From Procambarus clarkii (lineage: Eukaryota > Arthropoda > Malacostraca > Decapoda > Cambaridae): DNA of 64,000 bases. The notes beneath the pieces are model-generated. The model was not told the origin of the DNA, made no database searches, and worked only from the letters and a program-made list of their open reading frames with translations. Positions 43,302 through 54,612 of the stretch are shown piece by piece. A program made the position numbers and the translations under genes. Where the stretch lies: assembly GCF_040958095.1 (NCBI RefSeq), contig NC_091228.1, positions 14,229,481 to 14,293,480 of the forward strand, given 5' to 3'. The number at the start of each line of letters is the position of its first letter. Within the stretch, counting starts at the first letter, position 1.

Positions 43302-45228
43302 TTAAAGAATATCAGGGTCGGGATCAGGGTCAGCAAAGTCAGGGTTAGGGGGCATGGGTAAACTGAGCAAAGACGGAGGGAAGGAAACGGGAGAACAGAT
43401 CAGAGGTGGGCGGGCAGGGTCCGGAGGAGGAGGAGGAGGAGGAGGAGACAACGGAGAGGAGCAGTCAAGGACAGCAGCAGGAAGAGGGGGAGTAGAAAGA
43501 GAGGAGCGCACCCCAGCAAGAGCAGCAACCGAAAGGGAAGCAGGGGTCAAAGAAACCTCCATAGCAGGAACAGGGGGCGCAAGCACTGAAACGGGAGTGG
43601 AAGGAGCAACAGAGCCAGAAGGAGGAGCTGAGGAAGAAAGCGAAGCCTTCTTACCCGCCGGGGAAGAGGAAGGAGAGGAGCCAGGCTTACGCTTCTGACT
43701 TAAAGAGACCGGTGTCCCAGCAACTACGTACCGGGCAACGGACTCCAGTGTCTCAACAGGAGAAGCCGAACGAGAGCACACACGACGGCCGTTAGGAGAG
43801 CGATGGACATCCGCCCGCACCGACAGGCGGCGGGGAGAGCCGATAGATGGAGGAAGAGGATGGGAAGGAGGATCGGAGGGGGACGAGGAAGGAGACACAG
43901 AAGACACGACAGACCGGGTAGAAGGAAGGGGAACCCCAGACAGAGGACCAGGAGGAGGATCCTTCGGGAGAGAACCCAAAGGGACAGAGGAGGGGGCAGT
44001 GGGCGCATCAGGGCCCAAGGCCTGGAAACGGCTGTGAGTCTGAGGAAGGCGGGAAGGACGAGGAGAGGAAGAGCGCAACACGCGAGCATAAGAGATATTA
44101 GCATAAGGCGGGAGCCGGCGAACCTGGCGCCTCGCCTCAGGAAAAGATAAACGCTCCCGGTGCTTCAAGTTGAGGACGGCTGCCTCAAGCTTGTAATGGA
44201 CACACGCACGGGAGAAGGTAGGATGGGCCTCACCGCAGTTGAGGCAACGAGCCTGGGGAGAAGCGCACTCCGACTTAGAGTGACCTTCGCCACCACACAA
44301 AGGACAGAGAGAGACAGTCCCGGAGCAGCGGAGGGCACCATGCCCAAACCTCCAGCACTTGTTGCAGAGCCGAGGAGAAGGAATGTACTCCTGGACAGAG
44401 CACCTGGCACCAGCAAGAATGACAGAGGGTGGAAGGGTCCTACCATCAAAGGTAATCTTCACAACCCGGAGGGGTTGACGGCGACTACCACGAGGGGGAC
44501 GAGTAAACGTGTCCACCTGGAGAATAGAATGGCCCTGGGCAGCGAGGATATGTCGAATATCGTCGTGGCAGTCGCGTAGGTCCCGAACACCGGTCGCAAC
44601 ATGGGGCGGGAGCAAAATAGTGCCAACACTGGCATTCAACTGGACGTTCTTCGAGACCCGAACGGGGGTCTCGCCAAGGCAGGATAAGGCAGCCAAGCGG
44701 GAAGCAGCATCCTGAGAAGGAGCAGCAACGACACGCGTACCGAGACGAGTGGGGTTAAAAGTAATGGAGGCATCCACGGAATCAATGAGATGTCGATGAA
44801 GGGAGAAATCGTCAGGAGGCGCAGAATCAAGAGGGAGGAGATAAAAATATTTGGCCCACGAAGCGGGACCAAACAAGGCTTGATAGGTAGCAGAACTGGA
44901 AGGAATCGAGCGAGGGCGGCCGTGACGAGAACGGCGGTGAGAACCCCCAGAGAGAGAGGGGTTAAAAGGCGCAGTAGTAACAACTAGAGAAGGAGCCGCG
45001 CCAGGGGACGAGGTAGTCACCACTGGGGGCTTGGGGCTCGACCCAACCACAGAGGAGGGAGGGGAGCCAGGGGAAGGAGTCAGAGGCCAAAGGAGGAGCA
45101 AGGTCGGGGCCCAATGCAGCGGAGGCTACAGAGCCCGGTCTTCCAATACGGACCGACTCGGGGGCTTGGTCGCCCACCCCACGAGCCTGAAAAGGTAAGC
45201 CAGAAGCAGCCGAAACAGGGGTTATCAT
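43302..45228 (-). pseudogene. LINE A2 ORF1 (gag-like) with a 2-bp deletion
   Basis: It begins at ATG 45,228 (MITPVSAAS). The frame is lost at about 45,081-45,086, where A1 has two more bases (CAGAGAGG vs CAGAGG on the plus strand). The downstream part is a clean frame of about 599 codons to TAA at 43,302. Here the C-run at 44,944-44,948 has five bases, one more than in A1, so A1 and A2 are broken at different places. Domains match A1: FGPASWAKYF core, CNKCWRFGHGALRC, CPLCGGEGHSKSEC, CLNCGEAHPTFSRAC, then a Pro/Ser-rich tail ending PDPDPDIL. RNA-binding nucleocapsid role inferred. Confidence 0.9.
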
Positions 45229-45764
45229 CTTGACGAAATTACGAATTCACTCACGAATGTGCCCCCACACCCACCATGGAGCCACAATTAGAGGCAGGAC
45301 ACCCAACAAGAAGCTATCGCCGATCTTGTCGGGGCCTCCTAGGGGTGCGTCGTGAGTATACGCCCCACAAACGCCACCTTAAGAAACCGACAGTCCGTCG
45401 AGATCGGGTTCAGTGACGAAGTGGGGATTGACAATAAAAGGTTCCCCTCGCTCTCGACGTCGGGTACTGCAGTTCTACGGGTGCAAGAGTATGCCTCCTC
45501 AAGCACCCGGGCGTCAAAGTAGAAGAAGTCCAAGGGAAGAACCAGAACGAGCAAAAGGTCGGCAGGAAACGGCAAGCAGATAGGAGAAGAGGGGGGAGAA
45601 AAACGAAACAGAAGGAAAAGGAAAAGATGCCCAGCAGAATTGGAGAGGACGGCAGCAGGAGCACAAGGCTAGAAAAGGACAGAGGACTGTCCCAAGGAGC
45701 ATCACACTCCGGCAGCCGCCCACTAAGCCCCCAGACGGCGACAACGAGCTGAGCGGGGAGGGGG
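45229..45764 (-). promoter_or_regulatory. LINE A2 5' UTR / internal promoter region
   Basis: Very similar to 17,654-18,188 of A1. Its 5' end is defined by the TSD. It is the likely location of an internal promoter; none is demonstrated. Confidence 0.5.
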
Positions 45765-45775
45765 TGAGATTCAAG
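45765..45775. repeat. Target-site duplication of LINE A2 (5' side)
   Basis: TGAGATTCAAG, identical to 39,461-39,471. Confidence 0.9.
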
Positions 45776-47495
45776 AACAGGTTTATGAAGAAGGAAAGAT
45801 TAGAGAAGATGAAGACCAGAGCTAACAGAAGGTAAGTGGGAACCCAGTTCGGTAGTGACTTACAATGGATCCGCCACAAGAGAACCACGTAGGTGAAAGA
45901 CCAGTGAAACATCAGGAACGAACTTACCCGCTATCTTGCGGATACGCTTCCAGATCTGTGGCAGAGGAGTTTCGGACGTAATGGTGTTGACATAAGAAGC
46001 CCAACATTCACGTTCAGTCGTATGGATGGCTCTACGGGCCACCGCACTCGCCTTCGGAAAAAAAAAAATCGGCCGACGGCGGTATCTCTTCCAGGCTGCA
46101 CGCTTACAGCAGACAGCCCGAGCACAATCTGCATTCCACCAGGGAACGCACTTCCGTGGACCCCGAGAGGAAGAGCGAGGAATAGAGCGGAGGGCAGCGT
46201 TGAAGACAGTGTCATGAAAAAGGAGGAGAGCACGAGAGAGAGGCAGAAGGAAGAGGTCAGGGAGAGCAGCACTGAGGGCAAATAGGGTCCAGTCCGCCTT
46301 AGCAAACTGCCACCTAGGGAAAGAGAGGGAAGGGTGAAAAGAGAAAAAGATAACTAGGATGGGGAAATGGTCACTGCCCTGGAGGTCATCAAGAACCTGC
46401 CACGTGAAATCTAAGTAAAGAGAAATCGAGCAAAGAGAAAGATGAAGACTGGAAAGGGTGTGAGTATGGGAGTCCAAATGCGTGGGATCACCAGAATACA
46501 GAAGAGACAGGGAAGAAGAGAGGATAAACGGCCCAAGAAGGCGACCTCGGGTGTTCGTCAGAACATCACCCCAAAGGGAATGATGACAATTGAAATTACC
46601 CAGCAGGAGCACAGGCTCCGGCAAGGAGTATAGTAGGTGTTTCAGATCAGGAAAAGAAAGCAGGACACTCGGGGAGGAGAAATGGATCAAACGGTGTACC
46701 ATTTCCCCACAAAGATACGAACAGCAGAACAATGGAGAGGCGAAGGAAAAAGTAAAGGGACAAAGGGAACATCAGAGCTAATCAAGAGAGCGGAATTGGG
46801 AGCCCCAGCAACAGCCGAGGATGGGGGGGGGGGGAAGAGAGAGAAAGGAATAGCCACAAAAGCAACCAGGACGAGCACCAAGCATCGGCTCCTGTAGATA
46901 GACACAAAGGGGCGAAAACAGAAGTTGGAGTTCAAGGAAATTGGCGTAATAACCCCGAAGGTTCCATTGCAGAATAGACATCGAATAAAAGAGAAAGGAC
47001 AACAGAAAACAATTAAGAAACAAAGGCGAAAGAGCAACATAGCACGTGAAAGATGATCAGGGTCGGGATCAGGGTCAGCAAAGTCAGGGTTAGAGGGCAT
47101 GGGTAAACTGAGCAAAGACGGAGGGAAGTAAGCGGAAGAACAGACCAGAGGTGGATGGGCGGGGTCCGGAGGAGGAGACAACGGAGAGGAGCAGTCAAGG
47201 ACAGCAGCAGGAAGAGGGGGAGTAGAAAGAGGGGAGCGCACCTCAGCAAGAGCAGCAACCGAAAGGTAAGCAGGGGCCAAAGAAACCTCCATAGCAGGAA
47301 CAGGGAGTGCAATCACTGAAACGGGAGGGGAAGGAGCAACAGAGCCAGAAGTAGGGGCTGAGGAAGAAAGCGAAGCCTTCTTACCCGCCAGGGAGGAGGA
47401 AGGAGAGGAGCCAGGCTTACGCTTCTGACTTAGAGAGACCGGTGTCCTAGCAAGTACGTACCAGGCAACAGATTCCAGTGTCTCAACAGGAGAAG
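45765..47495 (-). mobile_element. LINE A3, 5' half (ORF2 N-terminus and ORF1 C-terminus)
   Basis: Continues A3 across the A2 insertion. The frame 46,732-45,860 (290 aa) gives the endonuclease and basic linker: VLLLGNFNCHHSLW, SDHFPILVIFFSF, WNADCARAVCCKRAAW. 47,553-46,687 encodes the Pro/Ser-rich ORF1 C-terminus (SQKRKPGSSPSS) running into the endonuclease N-terminus through a frameshift. GDFN is GNFN here. The copy ends at about 47,495 inside ORF1, where LINE A4's 3' tail begins, so its 5' part is lost. Confidence 0.88.
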
Positions 47496-50400
47496 TAAGT
47501 AAGTAATTATCAAAAGAAGGCACCAAACTGGGAAGGCTATGTAGCACCATCAAATGTGCAGAATAATCAGAGGGCGCTAAATATCACCAAGGATGCCAAT
47601 ACGGGAACAAAAACGCATCAGGCGAACGATATCAAAAGTATCCGAGTCACCAAGAATTCTATTGAGGGACAGGTGACCGCGAGGGGCGGTCGGAAAGCAA
47701 GACACGCTCGTCCTGGCAGTCAGGACATTCAAGAAGGACATGCACGACCGTAAGAGGGACAATGCAACTAGGACAATAAGGAGCAGGGCGGCACTCCAAG
47801 TGACCATGGGTTAAGCGAGTATGGCCAATACGCAACCTCGCCAGAGCCGTTTCCCAACGCCGGTTACGGTAGTAGGAGGACGGCCACGAGGAAACAACAT
47901 TTCAGAGTACGTAGTTTGTTACCAGTAACAGACGACCAAGAAGCCTGCCAACGGGTAAGGACAGAGGATTGGATAACCGGGTAAAAGTCGGAATATGGAA
48001 TACCTTTACGAGAGATGGGTCAAGAGCGGACAGCTTCCTTGGCGGCAGCATCCGCACGCCCATTTAAAGACACACCAATATGGCTGGGAACACAACAAAA
48101 CTCAACCGACTTAAATTTACTGTGAACAAGAAACAGCCAATGCTGGATCTCGACAACTACTTAATGAACCGGATTAAAGGACCCGAGAGCCATGAGGGCA
48201 CTACGAGAGTCAACAACTACAAAGGAAGATTGACAATGAAAAAGCAGGAGACGAAGAGCATAGAGAATAGCATAAAGCTCCGCTGTAAAGATGCTAGTCT
48301 CCGGAGGTAAGTGACACATAAGTGCGATCAGGAAAAACAACAGAGTAGCCAACACCATCCGCAGACTTAGACCCATCGGTGAAGACAGAAACGGAACGGG
48401 AGTGAGAAGAAAAGTGCCCGAGGAAAAGGCGTTTTAGAACCGTAGGAGGGGTAAAAGCTTTAGTGATACGGGTCAAGGATATAGAAAACTACGGAAGAGG
48501 GACTCTCCACGGGGGCAAAGAAGGAACAACACGAGGAGAAACATCAGAAATACGAACGGAAAGAGAATCCTGTAGGCGAGATAACCGGACAGAAAGAGGG
48601 AGGTGGTGAAGAGGAACAGGAACCACAGGAGGGGTAAAAGTTAAAGTACGACAGAGGCGAGAGGAAGGATGTTGCAAGGACCGCGCAAGATAGCGAAGAC
48701 AGTAGCGAACACGGCGGTCCTGGAGAGACAGGAAGCCAGTGTCAACATACAAGCTAAGGATGGGAGTCGAACGAAAGGCACCAGAACTGAGGCGCAACCC
48801 AGTATGGTGCAAAGCATTAAGACGGCGAAGAGTAGAAGGAGAAGCAGACGAGTAAGCAGGGCAACCATAATCGAGCTTAGACAGGATGAGAGAGCAATGT
48901 AAAGCAAGGAGAGTGCGCCTATCCCCCCAAGAAGTATGGGACAAGACCCGAAGGAGGGTAAGGGCCTTAGAGCACTCAGCACGGAGGTAAGAGATATGTG
49001 GAGACCAAGACAAACGAGTGTCAAGGAATAACCCCAAAAGCTTCGCGAAATCTTTGTATTCAAGGGGATGACCATAAAGTGACAAAGAGGGACGAAGAAC
49101 GACCCGTTTCCGCGTAAAAGTCATGGCACAAGTCTTAGAAGTAGAGAACTTGAAGCCATGATCGGTGGCCCAAGACGACACGGCATCAATTGCAAGTTGA
49201 AGCCGGCGTTGAAGGAAAGGCGAATCACCACCCTGACAGCAAAAGGTAAGATCATCGACAAATAGGGCGGAGAAGACATCAGAAGGAAGAGAGGAAAGAA
49301 GACCATTGAGGGCAACCAGAAAAAAGAGTAGTGCTCAGAACACAACCCTGGGGCACACCTTCGTATTGCTTAAAAGAGGCAGAGAGAGCGGTACCAAGGC
49401 GTACCCGAAAGGAACGACGAGAGAGGAAGCTGCGGAGAAAGAGAGGGAGATGACCACGAAGGCCAAAAGAATGAAGTTGAGATATAATATGATATCGCCA
49501 AGTGGTGTCGTAAGCCTTTTCCAGGTCAAAAAGAACGGCAACAACGGAGGTCTTCGCATCAAAAACAGTATGAATATAGACCTCCAAGTTCACCAGGACA
49601 TCTGTCGTGCTGCGGCACTTGAGGAAACCAAATTGAGAAGGGGAGAGGTGGTGATGGTGTTCCAGGAACCACATCAGACGAACGTTAACCATACGTTCAA
49701 AGAGTTTGCAGACAACTTGTGAGAGCAATAGAGCGAAAGTCCTTAGGGGAAGTACCCAGAGACCCCGGTTTGCGAACAGGGAGGACAACGGCATCGAGCC
49801 AGTCCTCAGGGACTGACGACGACTCCCAGATCCGATTATACAGACTCAGTAAATACCGAGACGTGCTCGGAGGGAGATGGCGAAGCATCTCATAATGAAT
49901 ACCATCGGAGCCCGCCGCCGTAGAACCGCAGAGGGCCAGGGCAGAACGAAGTTCAGAGAGAGAGAGAAGGGATCATTATAGGGAAGCTGAAGACGAGTGC
50001 AGAAATCTAAAGGACGAGACTCAAGGACAGGTTTACGAAGAAGGAAAGATTGGGGAAGATGAAGACTAGAGCTAACAGAAGAAAAGTGGGAACCCAGTTC
50101 GGAAGCGACCTGCAACGGGTCCGCCACAGGAGTATCATGGAGGTGAAGGACCGGTGAAAGATCGGGAACGAACTTACCCGCTATCTTGCGGATACGCTTC
50201 CAGATCTGGGCCAGAGGGGTTTCGGACGTAATTGTCGAGGCATAAGATGCCCAACATTCACGTTCAGCCGTACGGATGGCCCTACGGGCCACCGCACTCG
50301 CTTTCCGAAAGAAAAGAAAAGAATCGGTCGTCTGCATACGGCGGTGCCTCTTCCAGGCTGCACGCTTACAGCAGACAGCCCGGGCAGTCTGCATTCCACC

Positions 50401-53400
50401 AGGGAACGCACTTCCGTGGACCCCGAGAGGAAGAGCGAGGAATAGAGCGGAGGGCAGCGTTGAAGACAGTCATGAAAAAGGAGGAGAGTGCGAGAGAGGC
50501 AGAAGGAAGAGGTCAGGGAGAGCAGCACTGACGGTAAATAGGGTCCAGTCCGCCTTAGCAAACTGCCACCTAGGGAAAGAGAGGGAAGGGTGAAAAGAGA
50601 AAAAGGAAACAAGGATGGGGAAATGATCACTTCCATGGAGGTCATCAAGAACCTGCCACGTGAAATCTAAGTAAAGAGAAGAGCAGAAAGATCAAGACAA
50701 GAAAGGGTGCGAGTCCGAGAGTCCAAATGAGTGGGCTCACCAGAATTCAGAAGAGACAGGGAAGAAGAGAGGAGAAACGGCTCAAGAAGGCGACCCCGGG
50801 TTTTCGTCAGAACCTCACCCCAAAGAGAACGACGACAATTGAAGTCACCCAGCAGGAGCACAGGCTCCGGCAAGGAGTCTAGGAGGCGTTTCAAATTAGG
50901 AAGAGAGCGGGACACTCAGGAGATAAATGGAACATACTGTGTACCATTTCCCCACAGATACGAGCAGCAGAACAATGGAGAGGCGAAGGAAAAAGTAAAG
51001 GAACAAAGGGAACATCAGTACGAATCAAGAGCAGAAGAATTAGTAGCCCCAGCAACGGCTGGGGGGGGGGGAGAGAAAGGAATAGCCACGAAAACGACCA
51101 GGACGAGCACCAAGCATCGGCTCCTGGAGACAGACACAAAGGTGCGAAAACCGCGAAATCAGAAGTTGGAGTTCGAGGAAATGGGCATAATAACCTTGAA
51201 CGTTCCATTGAAGAATGGACAACGACGAGAAGAGAAAGGACAAAAACAGAACAAGGAAGAAACAAAGGCGAAAGAGCAACAGAGCACGTTAAAGAATATC
51301 AGGGTCGGGATCAGGGTCAGCAAAGTCAGGGTTAGAGGGCATGGGTAAACTGAGCAAAGACTGAGGGAAGGAAACGGGAGAACAGATCAGAGGTGGGCGG
51401 GCGGGGTCCGGAGGAGGAGGAAGAGGAGGAGACAACGGAGAGGAGCAGTCAAGGACAGCAGCAGGAAGAGGGGGAGTAGAAAGAAGGGAGCGCACCCCAG
51501 CAAGAGCAGCAACCGAAAGGGAAGCAGGGGCCAAAGAAACCTCCATAGGAGGAACAGGGGGTGCAATCACTGAAACGGGAGGGGAAGGAGCAACAGAGCC
51601 AGAAGTAGGAGCTGAGGAAGAAAGCCGAGCCTTCTTACCCGCCGGGGAGGAGGAAGGAGAGGAGCCAGGCTTACGGTTCTGACAGAGACTGGTGTCCCAG
51701 CAACTACGTACCGGGCAACGGATTCTAGTGTCTCAACAGAAGCTGAACGAGAGCACACACGACGGCCGTTAGGAGAGCGATGGACATCCGCCTGCACCGA
51801 CAGGCGGCGGGGAGAGCCGATAGATGGAGGAAGAGGGGAAGGAGGATCGGAGGGGGACGAGGAAGAAGACACAGGAGACATGACAGATCGGGTAGAAAGA
51901 AGGGGAACCCCAGACAGAGGACCAGGAGGGGGACCCCTCGGCACAGAACACAAAGGGACAGGAGGGGGCAGTGGGCGTATCAGGGTCCAAGGCCCGGAAA
52001 CTTGCGAGTATGAGGAAAGGGGGGAAGGACGAGGAGAGGAAGAGCGCAAAACGCGAGCATAAGAGATGTTAGTATAAGGCGGGAGCCGGCGAACCTGGCG
52101 CCTCGCCTCAGGAAAAGATAAACGGTCCCGGTGCTTCAGGTTGAGGACGGCTGCCTCAAGCTTGTAATGGACACAGGCACAGGAGAACGTAGGATGGGCC
52201 TCACCGCAGTGAGCTTGGGGAGAAGTGCACTCCGACTTAGAGTGACCTTCACCTCCACACAAAGGACAGAGTACCAGAGCAGCGGAGGGCCACCATGCCT
52301 AAACCTCCAGCACTGGTTACAAAGTCGAGGGGAAGGAATATACTCTTGGACAGAGCATCTAGCACCAGCAAGAATGACCGAGGATGGAAGGGTCCTACCT
52401 TCAAAGGCAATCTTCAAAACGCGAAGGGGTTGACGGCGACGACCACGAGGGGGACGAGTAAACGAATCAACCTGGAGGACAGAATGGCCTTGGGCATCAA
52501 GGATATGCCGAATATCATCGTGGCAATCCTGCATTTTCCGAACACCGGTTGCAACATGGGGTGGGAGGAGAATAGTGCCAACACTGGCATTCATCTGAAC
52601 GTTCTTTGAGACCCGAACAGGGATCTCGCCAAGGCAAGATAAGGCAGCCAACCGGGAAGCTGCATCCTGAGAAGGAGCAGCAACGACACGTGTACCGAGA
52701 CGAGTGGGGTTGAAAGTAACATACGCATCCACGTTATCTACAAGATACCGATGGAGGGAGAAATCGTCAGGAGGCGCAGAATCAAGAGGGAGGAGATCAA
52801 AGTTTTTGGCCCATGAAGCAGGACCAAACAAGGCCTGATACGCATCAGCACGGGAAGGAATCGAGCGAGTGCGGCTGGGGCGCGAACGGCGTTGAGAACC
52901 CCTAGAGGGGTCAAAAGGGGGCTGGAGGCTCGACCCAACCACAGAGGAGGGAGGAGCTGGGGGAAGAAGTCAGGACGGTCAAAGGAGGAGCAAGGTCGGG
53001 GCCAAACGCAGCGAGAGCTACAGAGCCTGGTCTTCCAATACAGTCCGACTCGGGGGCTTGGTCGCCCACCCCACGAGCCTGAGAGGGTACAAGAGGAACA
53101 TTCAGCAACAAACACGAAAAAAAAAACTTAAACGCACGAATGTGCCCCCAAACCCACCATGGAGCCACAATTAGAGGCAAGACGCCCAACAAGAAGCGAG
53201 CGCCGATCAAGGCGGGGGCACCCCCCCCCCCCCCAACCCTAGTGTTGCATTGCGAGTATACGCCCCACAAACACCACCTTAAAAACCGTCAGTCCGGCGA
53301 GATCGGGTTCAGTGACGAAAGGGGGATTGGCAATAAAAGGCTCCCCTCGCTCTCTACGTTGGGTACTACAGTTCTACGGGTGCAAGTAGATGCCTCCTCA

Positions 53401-53509
53401 AGCACCCGGGCATCAAAATAGAGGAAGTCTAAAGGAATAACCAAAACAAGCAAAAGGTCGGCAGGAAACGACAAGCAGATAGGAGAGGGGGGGGGGGGGG
53501 GGGGAAGAG

Positions 53510-53541
<32 letters not shown>

Positions 53542-53690
53542 TATAGTTGTTCAGCACAGAGAGAACAGCAGCAGGAACACTAGGCCACAAAAAGGACAGA
53601 GGACCGTCCCAAATATCATCACACTCCGGCAGCCGCCCACCAAGGCCCCCCTCACGGCATCAACGAGCTGAACTTTGAGGGGGGGGGGGA
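47496..53690 (-). mobile_element. LINE A4, nearly full-length but decayed
   Basis: From the tail TAAGTAAGTAATTATC (plus) it runs through all of ORF2 and ORF1 to a 5' UTR ending at about 53,690. ORF2 is broken into many frames: 49,181-48,489 (RT thumb to connection), 49,794-49,279 (RT fingers), 50,394-49,846 (linker), 51,265-50,667 (endonuclease). ORF1 is also broken: 52,942-52,136 (FGPASWAKNFDLL core, 3' shift in the knuckles) and 52,262-51,567. Part of the first knuckle region is deleted (RFRHGGPPLL). More diverged than A1/A2. Confidence 0.88.
53487..53540. repeat. Homopolymer tract, G-run then A-run
   Basis: About 17 G (53,487-53,503) then AAGAG and about 30 A in the 5' UTR of LINE A4. Length may be affected by sequencing or assembly. 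Confidence 0.85.
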
Positions 53691-53707
53691 AAAGAGATGG
53701 TCAAAAG

Positions 53708-53767
53708 AGTGATCAAAACAGGCTTAAGCCCGTTTTGATCACTCGAGGTGGCCAAAGAGGCCACCTC
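53708..53767. repeat. Twin hairpins
   Basis: A near-perfect 36-bp palindrome (53,708-53,743, AGTGATCAAAAC...GTTTTGATCACT around GGCTTAAGCC, two symmetric mismatches) is followed one base later by GAGGTGGCC-AAAGA-GGCCACCTC (53,745-53,767, perfect 9-bp stem). Confidence 0.85.
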
Positions 53768-53769
53768 GT

Positions 53770-54005
53770 CTCCGGGCACGGTTCAGTCTAGTTGTGACTA
53801 CTGCACCTTTTAACCCCTCTGTCTCTGGGGGTTCTCAAGAAAAGAGTCTTTCACAATTGGTAAAGACAGCAGCATATGGCTGCAAAAGGACAGGACTGAC
53901 CCGTGGAGCATCACACTCCAGCAGCCGACCACTATGTCGCCGCCGCCCCCCCCCCCCTCACGGCAACAAAGGGCCAAACAGGGAGAAGGGGGAAGAGCGT
54001 AGAAT
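53770..54005. mobile_element. LINE A fragments in opposite orientations
   Basis: 53,785-53,840 on the plus strand codes for VTTAPFNPSVSGGSQ, the LINE A gag N-terminal region in plus sense. 53,865-54,005 on the minus strand matches the LINE A 5' UTR (GGAGCATCACACTCCAGCAG, then CTCACGGCAACAA). It is closer to A5 than to A1. Both are short remnants. Confidence 0.65.
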
Positions 54006-54039
54006 GTTACAGTGAGAAGGCCACCGTCGACATGACAGT

Positions 54040-54600
54040 CTAACGGTTATGTTAAAATTTCCTCCCACTGCCAGCGACATCACAGAAGCCCATAGTTTAC
54101 CCAAGCACATGCAGGGTGATTGGATGAAGCACATCCATTTACCACCCGACTATTTAGAAAGGAGGTATTGCCTCCTGTGTTACATTGCCTAATAGGAGTA
54201 AAAATGTGATTACTGCATTTGGGGAAGACAGCCACTTCTTTAAACAGCCTAGTGAGAACAGGTTGTCTTACAGTCTAGTCAGCACTAGACTGCCGACTTT
54301 TCCAGCGGGTAGATGTCGGCAGCCTACCTTTGTCTATCAAACCAGACTAGAGTTTACAACCTTGAAGGTCTCCACATTGACACTCTCCCTTTGCCTAACA
54401 CTCCTGTATACCACACAAAACGTGTTTGTGTAAGACGGTCACTATTGACAAACTTCTTCAGAGAAAGAAAACAACGACTTTGTGCATTTATAGCATTGAT
54501 ATTCCTACACTTAATTTTTATACAGTATGATTTTTATATTAATTAATAGGGTTAGAAGCTCACTACCATTAGTTACAACATTACAATAATGAGAACAATT
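54040..54600 (+). other. Unassigned interval with a weak ORF
   Basis: A plus-strand frame at 54,185-54,433 and another at 54,313-54,546 (MSAAYLCLSNQTRVYNLEGL; in-frame TAG directly before the ATG) overlap in different frames. I do not recognise either. They may be a decayed coding fragment or chance. They lie within the probable 3' flank of the minus-strand lectin gene. Confidence 0.25.
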
Positions 54601-54612
54601 CATAGAGAATAA

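Larger units (their letters stand above)
39472..45764 (-). mobile_element. LINE A2, full-length copy nested inside LINE A3
   Basis: Flanked by a perfect 11-bp TSD and about 6,293 bp long. It has the same organisation as A1: 5' UTR (45,764-45,229), ORF1 (45,228-43,302), ORF2 (43,278-39,553) and a short 3' UTR ending in TTACTTACTTA on the minus strand. ORF2 is complete; ORF1 has a 2-bp deletion near its start relative to A1. This is the best preserved copy in the window and the youngest by nesting. Confidence 0.93.

Noticed and set aside
54185..54546. Conserved small host gene on the plus strand
   Set aside because: Two overlapping frames, no start context, no recognisable domain; listed only as an unassigned interval.
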